Assembly: GCA_026993355.1 (NCBI GenBank)
Contig: JALWTX010000008.1
Span: 124,001-188,000, forward strand
Origin: Flavobacteriales bacterium
GTDB taxonomy: Bacteria > Bacteroidota > Bacteroidia > Flavobacteriales > Flavobacteriaceae
Direction of reading: 5' to 3'
DNA: 64,000 nucleotides
The notes below the pieces were generated by a model. The model was given only the letters and a program-made list of their open reading frames with translations, was not told where the DNA came from and searched no databases. Positions 41,484 to 48,643 of the stretch are shown here, piece by piece; position 1 is the first letter of the stretch, and every line of letters starts with the position of its first letter. A program made the position numbers and the translations under genes.

Positions 41484-41944
41484 CCTGTTTTCGCCACTTT
41501 TATTTTGTTTAAATAATAAACTACTGATATTGTGTAAATTAACTATTATATTTTTGATTTTTTGGTGTCCTAGACATGTTTTTTTTAGAAAAGAATAATT
41601 ATTTATTAAGAATCTTATGTCGCCAGACTTTCCGTAAAAGAACGGTAAATTGTGGTCATTACCCCCGCCATACGAAGGTTTTCCGTAAATTTCAAGTTTT
41701 TCGGACGTTAAAAACAATCTGCTGTTCGAGCTAAACCAAAGATTTTATAAAAAGCATATTTCTCAATAAATTCGAAGTTTGATTAAGGATATAAAGCTCG
41801 TGCGAGTTCAGATTGTTTAGGTAGAAAAACGTAAGAAATTAGGAAAAGTTTCGTAAGGCTAGTCTTTTTTGTTACTTTTTTCGACGATGGAAAAAAGTAA
41901 TGGTAAAATTTTTTATTATTAGGTGTCCCAGTTGCGAAAACAGG
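41484..41944. mobile_element. 461-bp MITE-like element with 11-bp terminal inverted repeats
   Basis: The ends are exact inverted repeats CCTGTTTTCGC / GCGAAAACAGG, extendable to 14 of 15 bp. They abut identical 88-bp direct repeats. No intact transposase is present, and the two minus-strand ORFs over it (41460-41717, 41783-41968) look spurious. GGTGTCC occurs near both ends in the same orientation. An 11-bp inverted repeat lies near the right end. The element separates acs from the three-paralogue operon and makes up the 606-bp gene-free stretch together with its flanking repeats. A non-autonomous element moved by an IS1634/IS1549-like enzyme is the best explanation. Confidence 0.8.
41872..41900. 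repeat. Internal hairpin of the MITE-like element
   Basis: TTACTTTTTTC and GAAAAAAGTAA are perfect 11-bp inverted repeats around a 7-nt loop, near the right terminal repeat. It may be structural or a terminator. Confidence 0.6.
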
Positions 41945-42032
41945 AAAGGTTATGAAAAATTGAATCAATAAAATGAAAGAGGCTGCTAATTAAATTAACA
42001 GCCTCCTTTTATAAATTGGATCGTTGAATTAT
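41945..42032. repeat. 88-bp direct repeat, right copy (target site duplication)
   Basis: It is identical to 41396-41483 and therefore carries a fossil copy of the acs 3' end and a second terminator. Its right end reaches 4 bases into the stop-codon end of the minus-strand gene at 42029. Confidence 0.9.
41979..42010 (-). terminator. Duplicated terminator serving the three-paralogue operon
   Basis: It is the same GAGGCTG / CAGCCTC hairpin as behind acs, now just downstream of the minus-strand operon. Before the insertion one bidirectional hairpin would have served both convergent units; each now keeps its own. Confidence 0.65.
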
Positions 42033-42817
42033 TTTTTGAGTTGGTTTTTAACTTTTTCTTGATACAAAATAGCCGATTTGCGAGCGGCATTACTTATTTT
42101 GTCCATTAAAACATAAATGGTATTTAGGGAAGGTCCGGCTTGGGTATTTTTAGCAGCTCTTTTGGCCATTTCCCAATCTGCCTGTATCGATTTCAAATTT
42201 TGTGAAATATCGATGGTGTTTTCGCCTGAGAAAAATGTTTTGTTCAAATCATTTTGAAAATTGCTAACACAATTGGTAATTTCATGATTGATAATCGTAT
42301 TTTTGACACCTGCTACTTGCATGCCGTATAAAAAAGCGAGTTGCTGAGCCAAAAGTTCCATATTATTGGCGGCTTCTTGGTATTTCAAGGTTTTAATATG
42401 GTTGGTTTTGTCCATTGTATTGATAAGGGTATTAGAAGCTTTTAAAAAAGTTTTTAATCTTTTTAATAAACCTTGAATTTTCTCTTTCTTAGGTTTTTGC
42501 AAAGCTAAAACCCGTAGGTTTTTCCAATTTGCAGCCACTTTTTCTACTTGATTCTTAATTTCGGGATGATCTTTGGCATATATTTCTAGACGGAGTAAAC
42601 TAAATTCGCCTTTTGATAAATTTTCATCATTTTCTTTAGAAACATAATTTACTTTTAACCCTCTGTACAGATAGTCTTTAACTATTTTCACAGCAGCAGT
42701 ACGAACATCTAATGCACTTTGCAAGGCATCACTCACATCCAGCATTTCATCATATTGTGCCGAAGTGGTGCCGTAAAATGATAAGAATAAAATATAACTG
42801 AAAATAATTTTTTTCAT
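42029..42817 (-). CDS. Secreted helical protein, PilJ-like fold suspected (paralogue 3 of 3)
   Basis: This 262-aa exported protein has a signal peptide (ILFLSFYGTTSAQ). The rest is predicted almost wholly alpha-helical, without cysteine-rich or catalytic motifs. The opening RTAAVKIVKDYLYRGLKVN recalls the RMLSQRIAKDYL pattern of the PilJ (type IV pili chemotaxis N-terminal) domain. LEKV-W-LR spacing (VEKVAANWKNLRVLAL) follows, and a second weaker unit begins near residue 150 (NNMELLAQQLAFLYGMQ). It is the last gene of a three-gene tandem; function is unknown. Confidence 0.7.
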   Translation of the reverse strand: MKKIIFSYILFLSFYGTTSAQYDEMLDVSDALQSALDVRTAAVKIVKDYLYRGLKVNYVSKENDENLSKGEFSLLRLEIYAKDHPEIKNQVEKVAANWKNLRVLALQKPKKEKIQGLLKRLKTFLKASNTLINTMDKTNHIKTLKYQEAANNMELLAQQLAFLYGMQVAGVKNTIINHEITNCVSNFQNDLNKTFFSGENTIDISQNLKSIQADWEMAKRAAKNTQAGPSLNTIYVLMDKISNAARKSAILYQEKVKNQLKK

Positions 42818-42825
42818 AATGTAAA

Positions 42826-43611
42826 TTAATTGATGGTTTTAAGGATAATATCGAGTAATTTAAAAGTTATTTTTGTATAGGCATTAGTGTAAGCATACAT
42901 CATTTTAGGCTTATACTGACCTTTATTTATCAAGTCATTTATCGCATTAATAGTACTTTTTAGGTCAAATAGTAAGCTATCTGCTTTACCTTTTAAAGCT
43001 TCGTATTTACCTATTTTCTTTAAATTCTTCTTTAAATCGCTTGTGTTGATTTCTAATTCATCATAAACTTGCGGATAATTTAAGCCATTTTTAAAGACAT
43101 AGGCAGCTGCTAATTTATCTATATTTTTTGCATTGTCCACAGCCAATGAAGCCAAATATATTTGCTTTTTATTACGAGAATAAGCCGGATGCTTATCTAA
43201 TATGGCTTTATTTAATTGTTTGATAAGCATTTCTAACTTGCGTGTTTTAAGTATGAGTGAATGATAGCGTTCACTTTCATAATCTGTTACATTTAAACGG
43301 TAGATATTCCAAAAGTTTTGCAATTTCAAAAAATCTTCTTTTACTTTACGATCATAAGGCAAATGCAAAATGATATAGGATAGATTGTCATCAAATTTAG
43401 CTAGACTCTTATCCATATCCAACATGGTTTTTTTCTTAAATGTATTGGTTTTAATAAAAGCAAAATTTCTAAGAAAACGATTGGATAACAGCTCATTTTG
43501 ATAGAGTTTTTCTACTAGAACATCTATCGGGTTATCAGATATTTGTGCATTTATGTTTTGAGTGTATAATCCCATAAAAAGCACAAGCATTAAGATATAT
43601 TGTTTTTTCAT
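42826..43611 (-). CDS. Secreted helical protein, PilJ-like fold suspected (paralogue 2 of 3)
   Basis: This 261-aa exported protein has the signal peptide LMLVLFMGLYTQNINAQ. It matches its neighbours in length, topology and helix spacing more than in residues: SNRFLRNFAFIKTNTFKKKT, then KVKEDFLKLQNFWNIYRLNV. A second half starts near 150 (ASLAVDNAKNIDKLAAAYVF). No enzyme motif is seen. It is separated from paralogue 3 by 8 bp and from paralogue 1 by 11 bp, so all three are made together. Confidence 0.7.
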   Translation of the reverse strand: MKKQYILMLVLFMGLYTQNINAQISDNPIDVLVEKLYQNELLSNRFLRNFAFIKTNTFKKKTMLDMDKSLAKFDDNLSYIILHLPYDRKVKEDFLKLQNFWNIYRLNVTDYESERYHSLILKTRKLEMLIKQLNKAILDKHPAYSRNKKQIYLASLAVDNAKNIDKLAAAYVFKNGLNYPQVYDELEINTSDLKKNLKKIGKYEALKGKADSLLFDLKSTINAINDLINKGQYKPKMMYAYTNAYTKITFKLLDIILKTIN

Positions 43612-43622
43612 AGTATGGTTTT

Positions 43623-44405
43623 TTAAAAATCTTTTGTAAGACTTTCAATATATAATTCTTTGATGGATTTTAATTTAAAATCGATAGCCGTTACTAAACT
43701 GAAAACAGTTCTGGGATTTTTTGCTTGTTTGCTAAATAAGTTGGCTCTTAAAAAATTCCAATCTATAATCACATCGGCAAATAATTTTTCTGCCATAGGG
43801 TCATTTAAGAAAAGATTGCTTTTTTCTTTTATAAATTGATTGACATGCGATATGTTTTTTTGATATTCGTGCATAAAACTTTTACTTAGCCCTAAATAGT
43901 TGGCATAATAACTCAAATTAATTTTTTGGATGGCTATACGCAAATTTTGAATGTCATCATATTTGCCAATTTTTTCGTCAGGTAAGTTGTAAACTTCTCG
44001 CATTTTGGCTACTAAATCCGAAATTAGCCGTTCGTAAGTATTTACTTCAAAAAAGAGATTGGTAAATTCTTTAGGGGTTAAATTCTGGGTCAATTTGGCA
44101 TTTAATTTTATCCAAACTTCTTTTATTTTTCTTAATTTTTGAACAATTTGCGGGTTTGTTTCATTCAAATCAATATTACTCAAGTTTTCAGATATAACAG
44201 CCATGGCGTAATCCAATTCTTTTGATGCCTGTTCTTTTTGCAAATTATAAATAAGGTATAATTTATCTTTGGCTACCATTTGTGTATATACTTCCATATC
44301 TTTAGCATTGTCATACAGGACAACTTTGGGCACATCGTCATCAAATTGTGCGTTTACTGAAAATGAAGTTATTAAGCCCAAGAGAATTAACAAATATTTA
44401 TTCAT
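43623..44405 (-). CDS. Secreted helical protein, PilJ-like fold suspected (paralogue 1 of 3)
   Basis: This 260-aa exported protein has the signal peptide ILLGLITSFSVNAQ. The mature part is helical with the same two-part plan: MVAKDKLYLIYNLQKEQASK, then KLRKIKEVWIKLNAKL, and from about 150 LRIAIQKINLSYYANYLGLS. As the first gene it carries the operon promoter. The three-fold tandem of divergent copies suggests subunits or ligand variants of one envelope system, which is inference. Confidence 0.7.
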   Translation of the reverse strand: MNKYLLILLGLITSFSVNAQFDDDVPKVVLYDNAKDMEVYTQMVAKDKLYLIYNLQKEQASKELDYAMAVISENLSNIDLNETNPQIVQKLRKIKEVWIKLNAKLTQNLTPKEFTNLFFEVNTYERLISDLVAKMREVYNLPDEKIGKYDDIQNLRIAIQKINLSYYANYLGLSKSFMHEYQKNISHVNQFIKEKSNLFLNDPMAEKLFADVIIDWNFLRANLFSKQAKNPRTVFSLVTAIDFKLKSIKELYIESLTKDF

Positions 44406-44430
44406 ACTGTTTGATATTGTTTTATTTTTG

Positions 44431-44438
44431 CAAAGTTA
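44431..44438 (-). promoter_or_regulatory. Promoter -7 element (TAACTTTG) of the three-paralogue operon
   Basis: The minus strand reads TAACTTTG, matching TAnnTTTG, 25 bp before the first paralogue. It lies between that gene and divergent uvrC. Confidence 0.55.
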
Positions 44439-44480
44439 CTTATTTTATTTATAAATTTATAAATACAAAACAATAATATA

Positions 44481-46271
44481 TTGCAATCAATACGTGACTT
44501 AACAAAGACCTTGCCAAACAGCCCGGGGGTGTATCAATTTTTAGATAAACGAGGTCATATTATATATGTAGGAAAAGCTAAAAATTTGAAAAAGCGGGTT
44601 TCCTCTTATTTTTCCAAACAACAAACCGGGAAAACCAAAGTTTTGGTTAGCAAAATTGCAGATATTAAACATATTGTGGTCGAAACGGAAACCGATGCTT
44701 TATTATTAGAAAATGTCTTGATAAAAAAACATCAACCACGTTATAATGTTTTATTAAAAGATGATAAAACGTATCCATGGATTTGTATCAAAAAAGAGGC
44801 TTTTCCCCGTGTTTTTCTTACGCGGACTGTTATTAAAGACGGATCGGAATATTTTGGGCCTTATCCATCGGTAAAAACGGCACGTACTTTATTGGATTTA
44901 ATCCATCAACTGTACCCCATTCGTAGTTGCAAATTAAATTTGAAACCGGAAAATATAGCAGCCGGCAAATTTGATGTTTGTTTAGATTATCATATCGGTT
45001 TATGCAAAGGGCCCTGTGTTGGCAGGCAAGAGGAAGCCGATTATCTTGAAAATATCAAACAAATACGACAAATTATTAAAGGGAATTTCAAGGAAGCCAT
45101 TCGTTTTTTTAAACAGCAAATGCAAACTTATGCTATCAAACTCGAATTTGAAAAAGCGCAGGAAATTAAAGAAAAATTGGCTTCGTTAGAGAATTATCAA
45201 GCACATTCTACAGTGGTTAATCCTACTATAAACAACGTTGAAGTGTACAGTATTGTATCAGATGCCTCGCAAGCATATGTTAATTTTTTACAAGTTGGAC
45301 ATGGGGCCATTATACGTTCGCATACCTTAGAATTGAAAAAACGTTTGGATGAAACCGATCAAGAATTGTTAGAATTGGCTATTATTGAGATAAGGCAGCG
45401 CTTTGATTTGCAAACCAAAGAAATATATGTCCCTTTTAAATTAAATATTCTGAAAGATCTCAAACAGACTGTGCCGCAAAAAGGTGATAAAAAACGTTTG
45501 TTAGAACTCTCCAGGCGTAATGCCGTGTATTACCGGTTAGAAAAATTAAAGCAATTGCAATTAACCGATCCGGATAAACATGTGAACCGGTTAATGAAGC
45601 AGATGAAAGAAGATTTGCGCCTTCCGGTGGAGCCACGTCATATTGAATGCTTTGATAATTCCAATATACAAGGGACAAATCCTGTAGCGGCGTGTGTGGT
45701 TTTTAAAAATGGCAAACCAAGTAAAAAGGATTACCGGCATTTTAATATTAAAACCGTAGAGGGGCCGGATGATTTTGCTTCAATGGCTGAAATCATTACC
45801 CGTCGATATCAGCGCTTGCTGGACGAAAAAGCCGATTTGCCGCAATTAATCATTGTTGATGGCGGCAAAGGTCAATTATCGTCAGCCGTTAAGAGTTTAA
45901 AAAAATTGGGCTTATATGGCAAAATTTCAATCATAGGTATTGCCAAACGTTTAGAAGAAATTTATTATCCCAATGATCCGGTTCCGCTTTATTTGGATAA
46001 AAAGTCAGAAACCTTACGTGTGATACAAAAAGCACGGGATGAAGCCCATCGTTTTGGAATAACTTTTCATCGTAAAAAACGCCTCGGTAATACCTTAAAA
46101 ACCGAATTGGAACAAATTCCGGGTATTGGTCCTAAAACCATTTTGACATTGTTACAAACATTCAAATCGGTTAAAAGAATAAAAGAAGCTTCACAAGAAG
46201 AATTAAGTGCCATAATCGGACCGCATAAATCAGCTATCATTTGGCAATGGTTTCATGATAAAACGAACTGA
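44481..46271 (+). CDS. uvrC: UvrABC excinuclease subunit C
   Basis: This is the 596-aa nuclease subunit of nucleotide excision repair, incising both sides of the lesion marked by UvrB. The GIY-YIG domain lies at about 15-40 (SPGVYQFLDKRGHIIYVGKA). A UVR motif is at about 205-240 (KLEFEKAQEIKEKLASLENY). The RNase H-like C-terminal nuclease has IECFDNSNIQGTNPVAACVV and LIIVDGGKGQL, and the terminal helix-hairpin-helix is LEQIPGIGPKTIL. The start is a TTG at 44481; no ATG fits the family start. Confidence 0.96.
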   Translation: MQSIRDLTKTLPNSPGVYQFLDKRGHIIYVGKAKNLKKRVSSYFSKQQTGKTKVLVSKIADIKHIVVETETDALLLENVLIKKHQPRYNVLLKDDKTYPWICIKKEAFPRVFLTRTVIKDGSEYFGPYPSVKTARTLLDLIHQLYPIRSCKLNLKPENIAAGKFDVCLDYHIGLCKGPCVGRQEEADYLENIKQIRQIIKGNFKEAIRFFKQQMQTYAIKLEFEKAQEIKEKLASLENYQAHSTVVNPTINNVEVYSIVSDASQAYVNFLQVGHGAIIRSHTLELKKRLDETDQELLELAIIEIRQRFDLQTKEIYVPFKLNILKDLKQTVPQKGDKKRLLELSRRNAVYYRLEKLKQLQLTDPDKHVNRLMKQMKEDLRLPVEPRHIECFDNSNIQGTNPVAACVVFKNGKPSKKDYRHFNIKTVEGPDDFASMAEIITRRYQRLLDEKADLPQLIIVDGGKGQLSSAVKSLKKLGLYGKISIIGIAKRLEEIYYPNDPVPLYLDKKSETLRVIQKARDEAHRFGITFHRKKRLGNTLKTELEQIPGIGPKTILTLLQTFKSVKRIKEASQEELSAIIGPHKSAIIWQWFHDKTN

Positions 46272-46332
46272 AAATATTCTTATTTATTTTACGCTACCTG
46301 CCTTTTATCCGTACCTTTCAGCTAAAATGTCG

Positions 46333-46340
46333 TATCTTTG
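46333..46340 (+). promoter_or_regulatory. Promoter -7 element (TATCTTTG) for the ferritin gene
   Basis: TATCTTTG matches TAnnTTTG, 18 bp before the ferritin ATG. No iron-regulator (Fur-like) box was recognised around it. Confidence 0.6.
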
Positions 46341-46358
46341 TTATAAAAAATTATCATT

Positions 46359-46865
46359 ATGTTACCTAAACAAATAGCGGAAGCTTTAAATAAACAAATA
46401 AATGCCGAATTTGCCTCGGCATATTTATATTTGTCTATGTCAGCTTATTTAAATGAGGTTAGTTTGGTCGGTTTTGCCAATTGGATGCGGGCACAATATG
46501 AAGAAGAGGTTTTTCATGCCATGAAAATGTATGATTATGTATTAGAACGGGGCGGAACTATTAAGTTAGATGCTGTGGCAGCACCGCAACAAAGTTGGAA
46601 GGATATTATTGAGGTATTTGAAGCTGTTTTGCATCATGAACAAGAAATTACCCATTCTATAAACCGGTTGGTCAGTTTGGCGATTGCCGAACAAGATCAT
46701 GCCACCGTTAATTTTTTGCAATGGTTTGTAGACGAGCAAGTTGAAGAAGAGGCCAGTGTTTCTGAACTTTTAGCCCAATTAAAATTAGTTGGTGGTCAAG
46801 GCAGCGGTTTGTTTATGCTTGACCGCGAAGCCGCTCAGCGAAAATTTATTCAACCGCAAGTTTGA
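46359..46865 (+). CDS. ftnA: Ferritin (FtnA type)
   Basis: This 168-aa subunit of the 24-mer iron-storage shell is a cytosolic ferroxidase. All expected iron ligands are at the E. coli FtnA positions: Glu17, Glu49/50, His53, Glu94 and Gln127. The start LPKQIAEALNKQINAEFASA and the block WMRAQYEEEVFHAMKMYDY are typical. No haem-binding Met as in bacterioferritin was seen. Its stop codon overlaps the start of the glycosyltransferase gene by one base (TGATG), so the two are coupled despite unrelated roles. Confidence 0.96.
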   Translation: MLPKQIAEALNKQINAEFASAYLYLSMSAYLNEVSLVGFANWMRAQYEEEVFHAMKMYDYVLERGGTIKLDAVAAPQQSWKDIIEVFEAVLHHEQEITHSINRLVSLAIAEQDHATVNFLQWFVDEQVEEEASVSELLAQLKLVGGQGSGLFMLDREAAQRKFIQPQV

Positions 46866-47905
46866 TGAGAAAAATAATGGTTTTCCGGTTTTCGGCCATG
46901 GGCGATATAGCCATGACCGTACCAGTATTAAAAGCTGTTTTAGAACAAAATCCGTCCTTAGAAATCGTGATGGTTTCACGACCTTTTTATGCCCCTTTTT
47001 TTAAAGATTTACCCCGCACCAAATTTATAGGGGTTAATTTAAAAACAGCGTATAAAGGATTGCCCGGTATATTTCGTCTCTTTAAGAAACTGCGGACAGA
47101 GCAGCCGGACGCCATCGCAGATTTGCATGATGTGTTAAGAACCAAAATTTTAAATCTTTTTTTTAAAATTTCAGGGTTTAAGGTTGCAGTCATCCGGAAA
47201 GGCCGCAAGGAAAAACGCGCTTTAACCCGGCAAAAAAATAAAGTGTTTATACCACTTAAATCGACCAATGAACGTTACGCCGATGTTTTTAGAACTTTAG
47301 GTTATAAGGTTGACCTGAATAAAAATTTACCTGTCCCTAAACCTGTTTTGTCTAAACCTGTCGAGCTTTTTTTGCAAACATTTGCCGGACAGCCGGTTAT
47401 AGGTATTGCGCCATTTGCTGCACATGAAGGTAAACAATATCCGTTAGAAAAACTGAGAAAAGTACTCGAAATAGTTTTAGATAAGCATCCGGAAGTGAAT
47501 ATTTTGCTTTTTGGTGGTGGTGAGAAAGAAAAGAAAGCTTTGGACGATTTGGAAAAAATGAACCGTAACCGCATTGTTAATTTAGTTGGCGTATTTAATT
47601 TTGAGGAAGAATTACAACTAATCAGCCGTTTAAAATTAATGTTGAGCATGGATTCCGGTAATGGCCATTTAGCCGCTTTATATCAGGTGCCGGTAGTAAC
47701 TATTTGGGGGGCAACACATCCATATGCCGGATTTGCGCCTTTTCAACAACCGGCTGATAATCAATTGATACCCGATCGGGATAAATTTCCGCAGTTGCCG
47801 ACTTCGGTTTACGGAAATAAAGTTTTCCCGGGTTTTGAAGCGGTATGGGATACTATTACGCCGGAAAAAATAAGTGATAAAATATTAAACATTTTACAGT
47901 CTTAA
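46865..47905 (+). CDS. Family 9 glycosyltransferase (heptosyltransferase-like)
   Basis: This GT-B enzyme of 346 aa is related to ADP-heptose:LPS heptosyltransferases. The N-terminal FRFSAMGDIAMTVPVLKAVLE (about 6-26) is the acceptor-side signature. The nucleotide-sugar half has IGIAPFAAHEGKQYPLEKL (about 178-196), LLFGGGEKEK and MLSMDSGNGHLAAL with TIWGATHPYAGFAP. It likely adds a sugar to lipid A core or related glycan at the inner membrane. ATG 46865 is preferred to the TTG one codon earlier. It ends 4 bp from the convergent response regulator. Confidence 0.92.
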   Translation: MRKIMVFRFSAMGDIAMTVPVLKAVLEQNPSLEIVMVSRPFYAPFFKDLPRTKFIGVNLKTAYKGLPGIFRLFKKLRTEQPDAIADLHDVLRTKILNLFFKISGFKVAVIRKGRKEKRALTRQKNKVFIPLKSTNERYADVFRTLGYKVDLNKNLPVPKPVLSKPVELFLQTFAGQPVIGIAPFAAHEGKQYPLEKLRKVLEIVLDKHPEVNILLFGGGEKEKKALDDLEKMNRNRIVNLVGVFNFEEELQLISRLKLMLSMDSGNGHLAALYQVPVVTIWGATHPYAGFAPFQQPADNQLIPDRDKFPQLPTSVYGNKVFPGFEAVWDTITPEKISDKILNILQS

Positions 47906-47908
47906 CTA

Positions 47909-48643
47909 TTATTGCTGATTCATTAAACTCAGAAAATCTTTGCGTTTGTTTTTTGATAAAGGAATGGTGTGTTTATTCATCAGTTCAATATAACCTTCGT
48001 TAAGATACCGGGTAACAAATTTTAAATTGATAATATGCGAACGGTGCGCATGGAAAAAATGCCGGTTTTCAAGTAAGTCTACAAATTTGCCTAAATTATA
48101 AGAACTTAAGAATTCTTGGCCATTCTTACAGATAATTTTTGTATAACCTTCGGCGCCTTCTAAACGCACCAAATCGTCTATTTTTATAAATGTATAGCCT
48201 TCTTGCGTAGGAATGGATAAGGTATTGCTTTTTTGGTTGAGCAGGTCTAATAAAGCTTTGTTGTTTTCGCGTGCCACTTTCATCGAAATGTTTTTTTTGG
48301 CTTTAATAACAGCTTCATTCAAGGCTTCGTCATCAATAGGTTTGACAATATAACCAATGGCCGAATGTTTGATAGCTTGAATGGCATATGCATCGTAAGC
48401 CGTCACAAATATAACTTCAAATTCAGGTTCGTCAAATTGTGATAATACATCAAAGCCACTCATATTGGGCATAGCAATGTCTAAAAAAACCAAATTAGGT
48501 TTAAGTTGCCTAATGGCTTCAACAGCTTTTTCAGGTTCTTGAAAAGTTGCTAAAATATTTATGTCCGGATGATTTTTTTTTAATTTTTTTTCCAACATTT
48601 TAAGGGCTTTAGCCTCATCATCTAACAAAATGCAATTTATCAT
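47909..48643 (-). CDS. LytTR-family response regulator
   Basis: This 244-aa DNA-binding regulator has a receiver domain at about 1-120 (INCILLDDEAKALKML, phosphoacceptor Asp in LVFLDIAMP, Lys in YIVKPID). A LytTR DNA-binding domain lies at about 140-240 (IPTQEGYTFIKIDDLVRLEG, then FFHAHRSHIINLKFV). It overlaps the upstream sensor kinase by 4 bp and is its obvious partner. The target genes are not known; no LytTR direct-repeat site was searched for computationally. Confidence 0.93.
   Translation of the reverse strand: MINCILLDDEAKALKMLEKKLKKNHPDINILATFQEPEKAVEAIRQLKPNLVFLDIAMPNMSGFDVLSQFDEPEFEVIFVTAYDAYAIQAIKHSAIGYIVKPIDDEALNEAVIKAKKNISMKVARENNKALLDLLNQKSNTLSIPTQEGYTFIKIDDLVRLEGAEGYTKIICKNGQEFLSSYNLGKFVDLLENRHFFHAHRSHIINLKFVTRYLNEGYIELMNKHTIPLSKNKRKDFLSLMNQQ

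Noticed and set aside
41460-41717. 85-aa minus-strand ORF over the MITE-like element
   Set aside because: It crosses the terminal inverted repeat and the 88-bp repeat, has no recognisable domain, and is best explained as chance reading of repeat DNA.
41783-41968. 61-aa minus-strand ORF at the right end of the MITE-like element
   Set aside because: It spans the element boundary and reads through the internal hairpin; no domain or start context.
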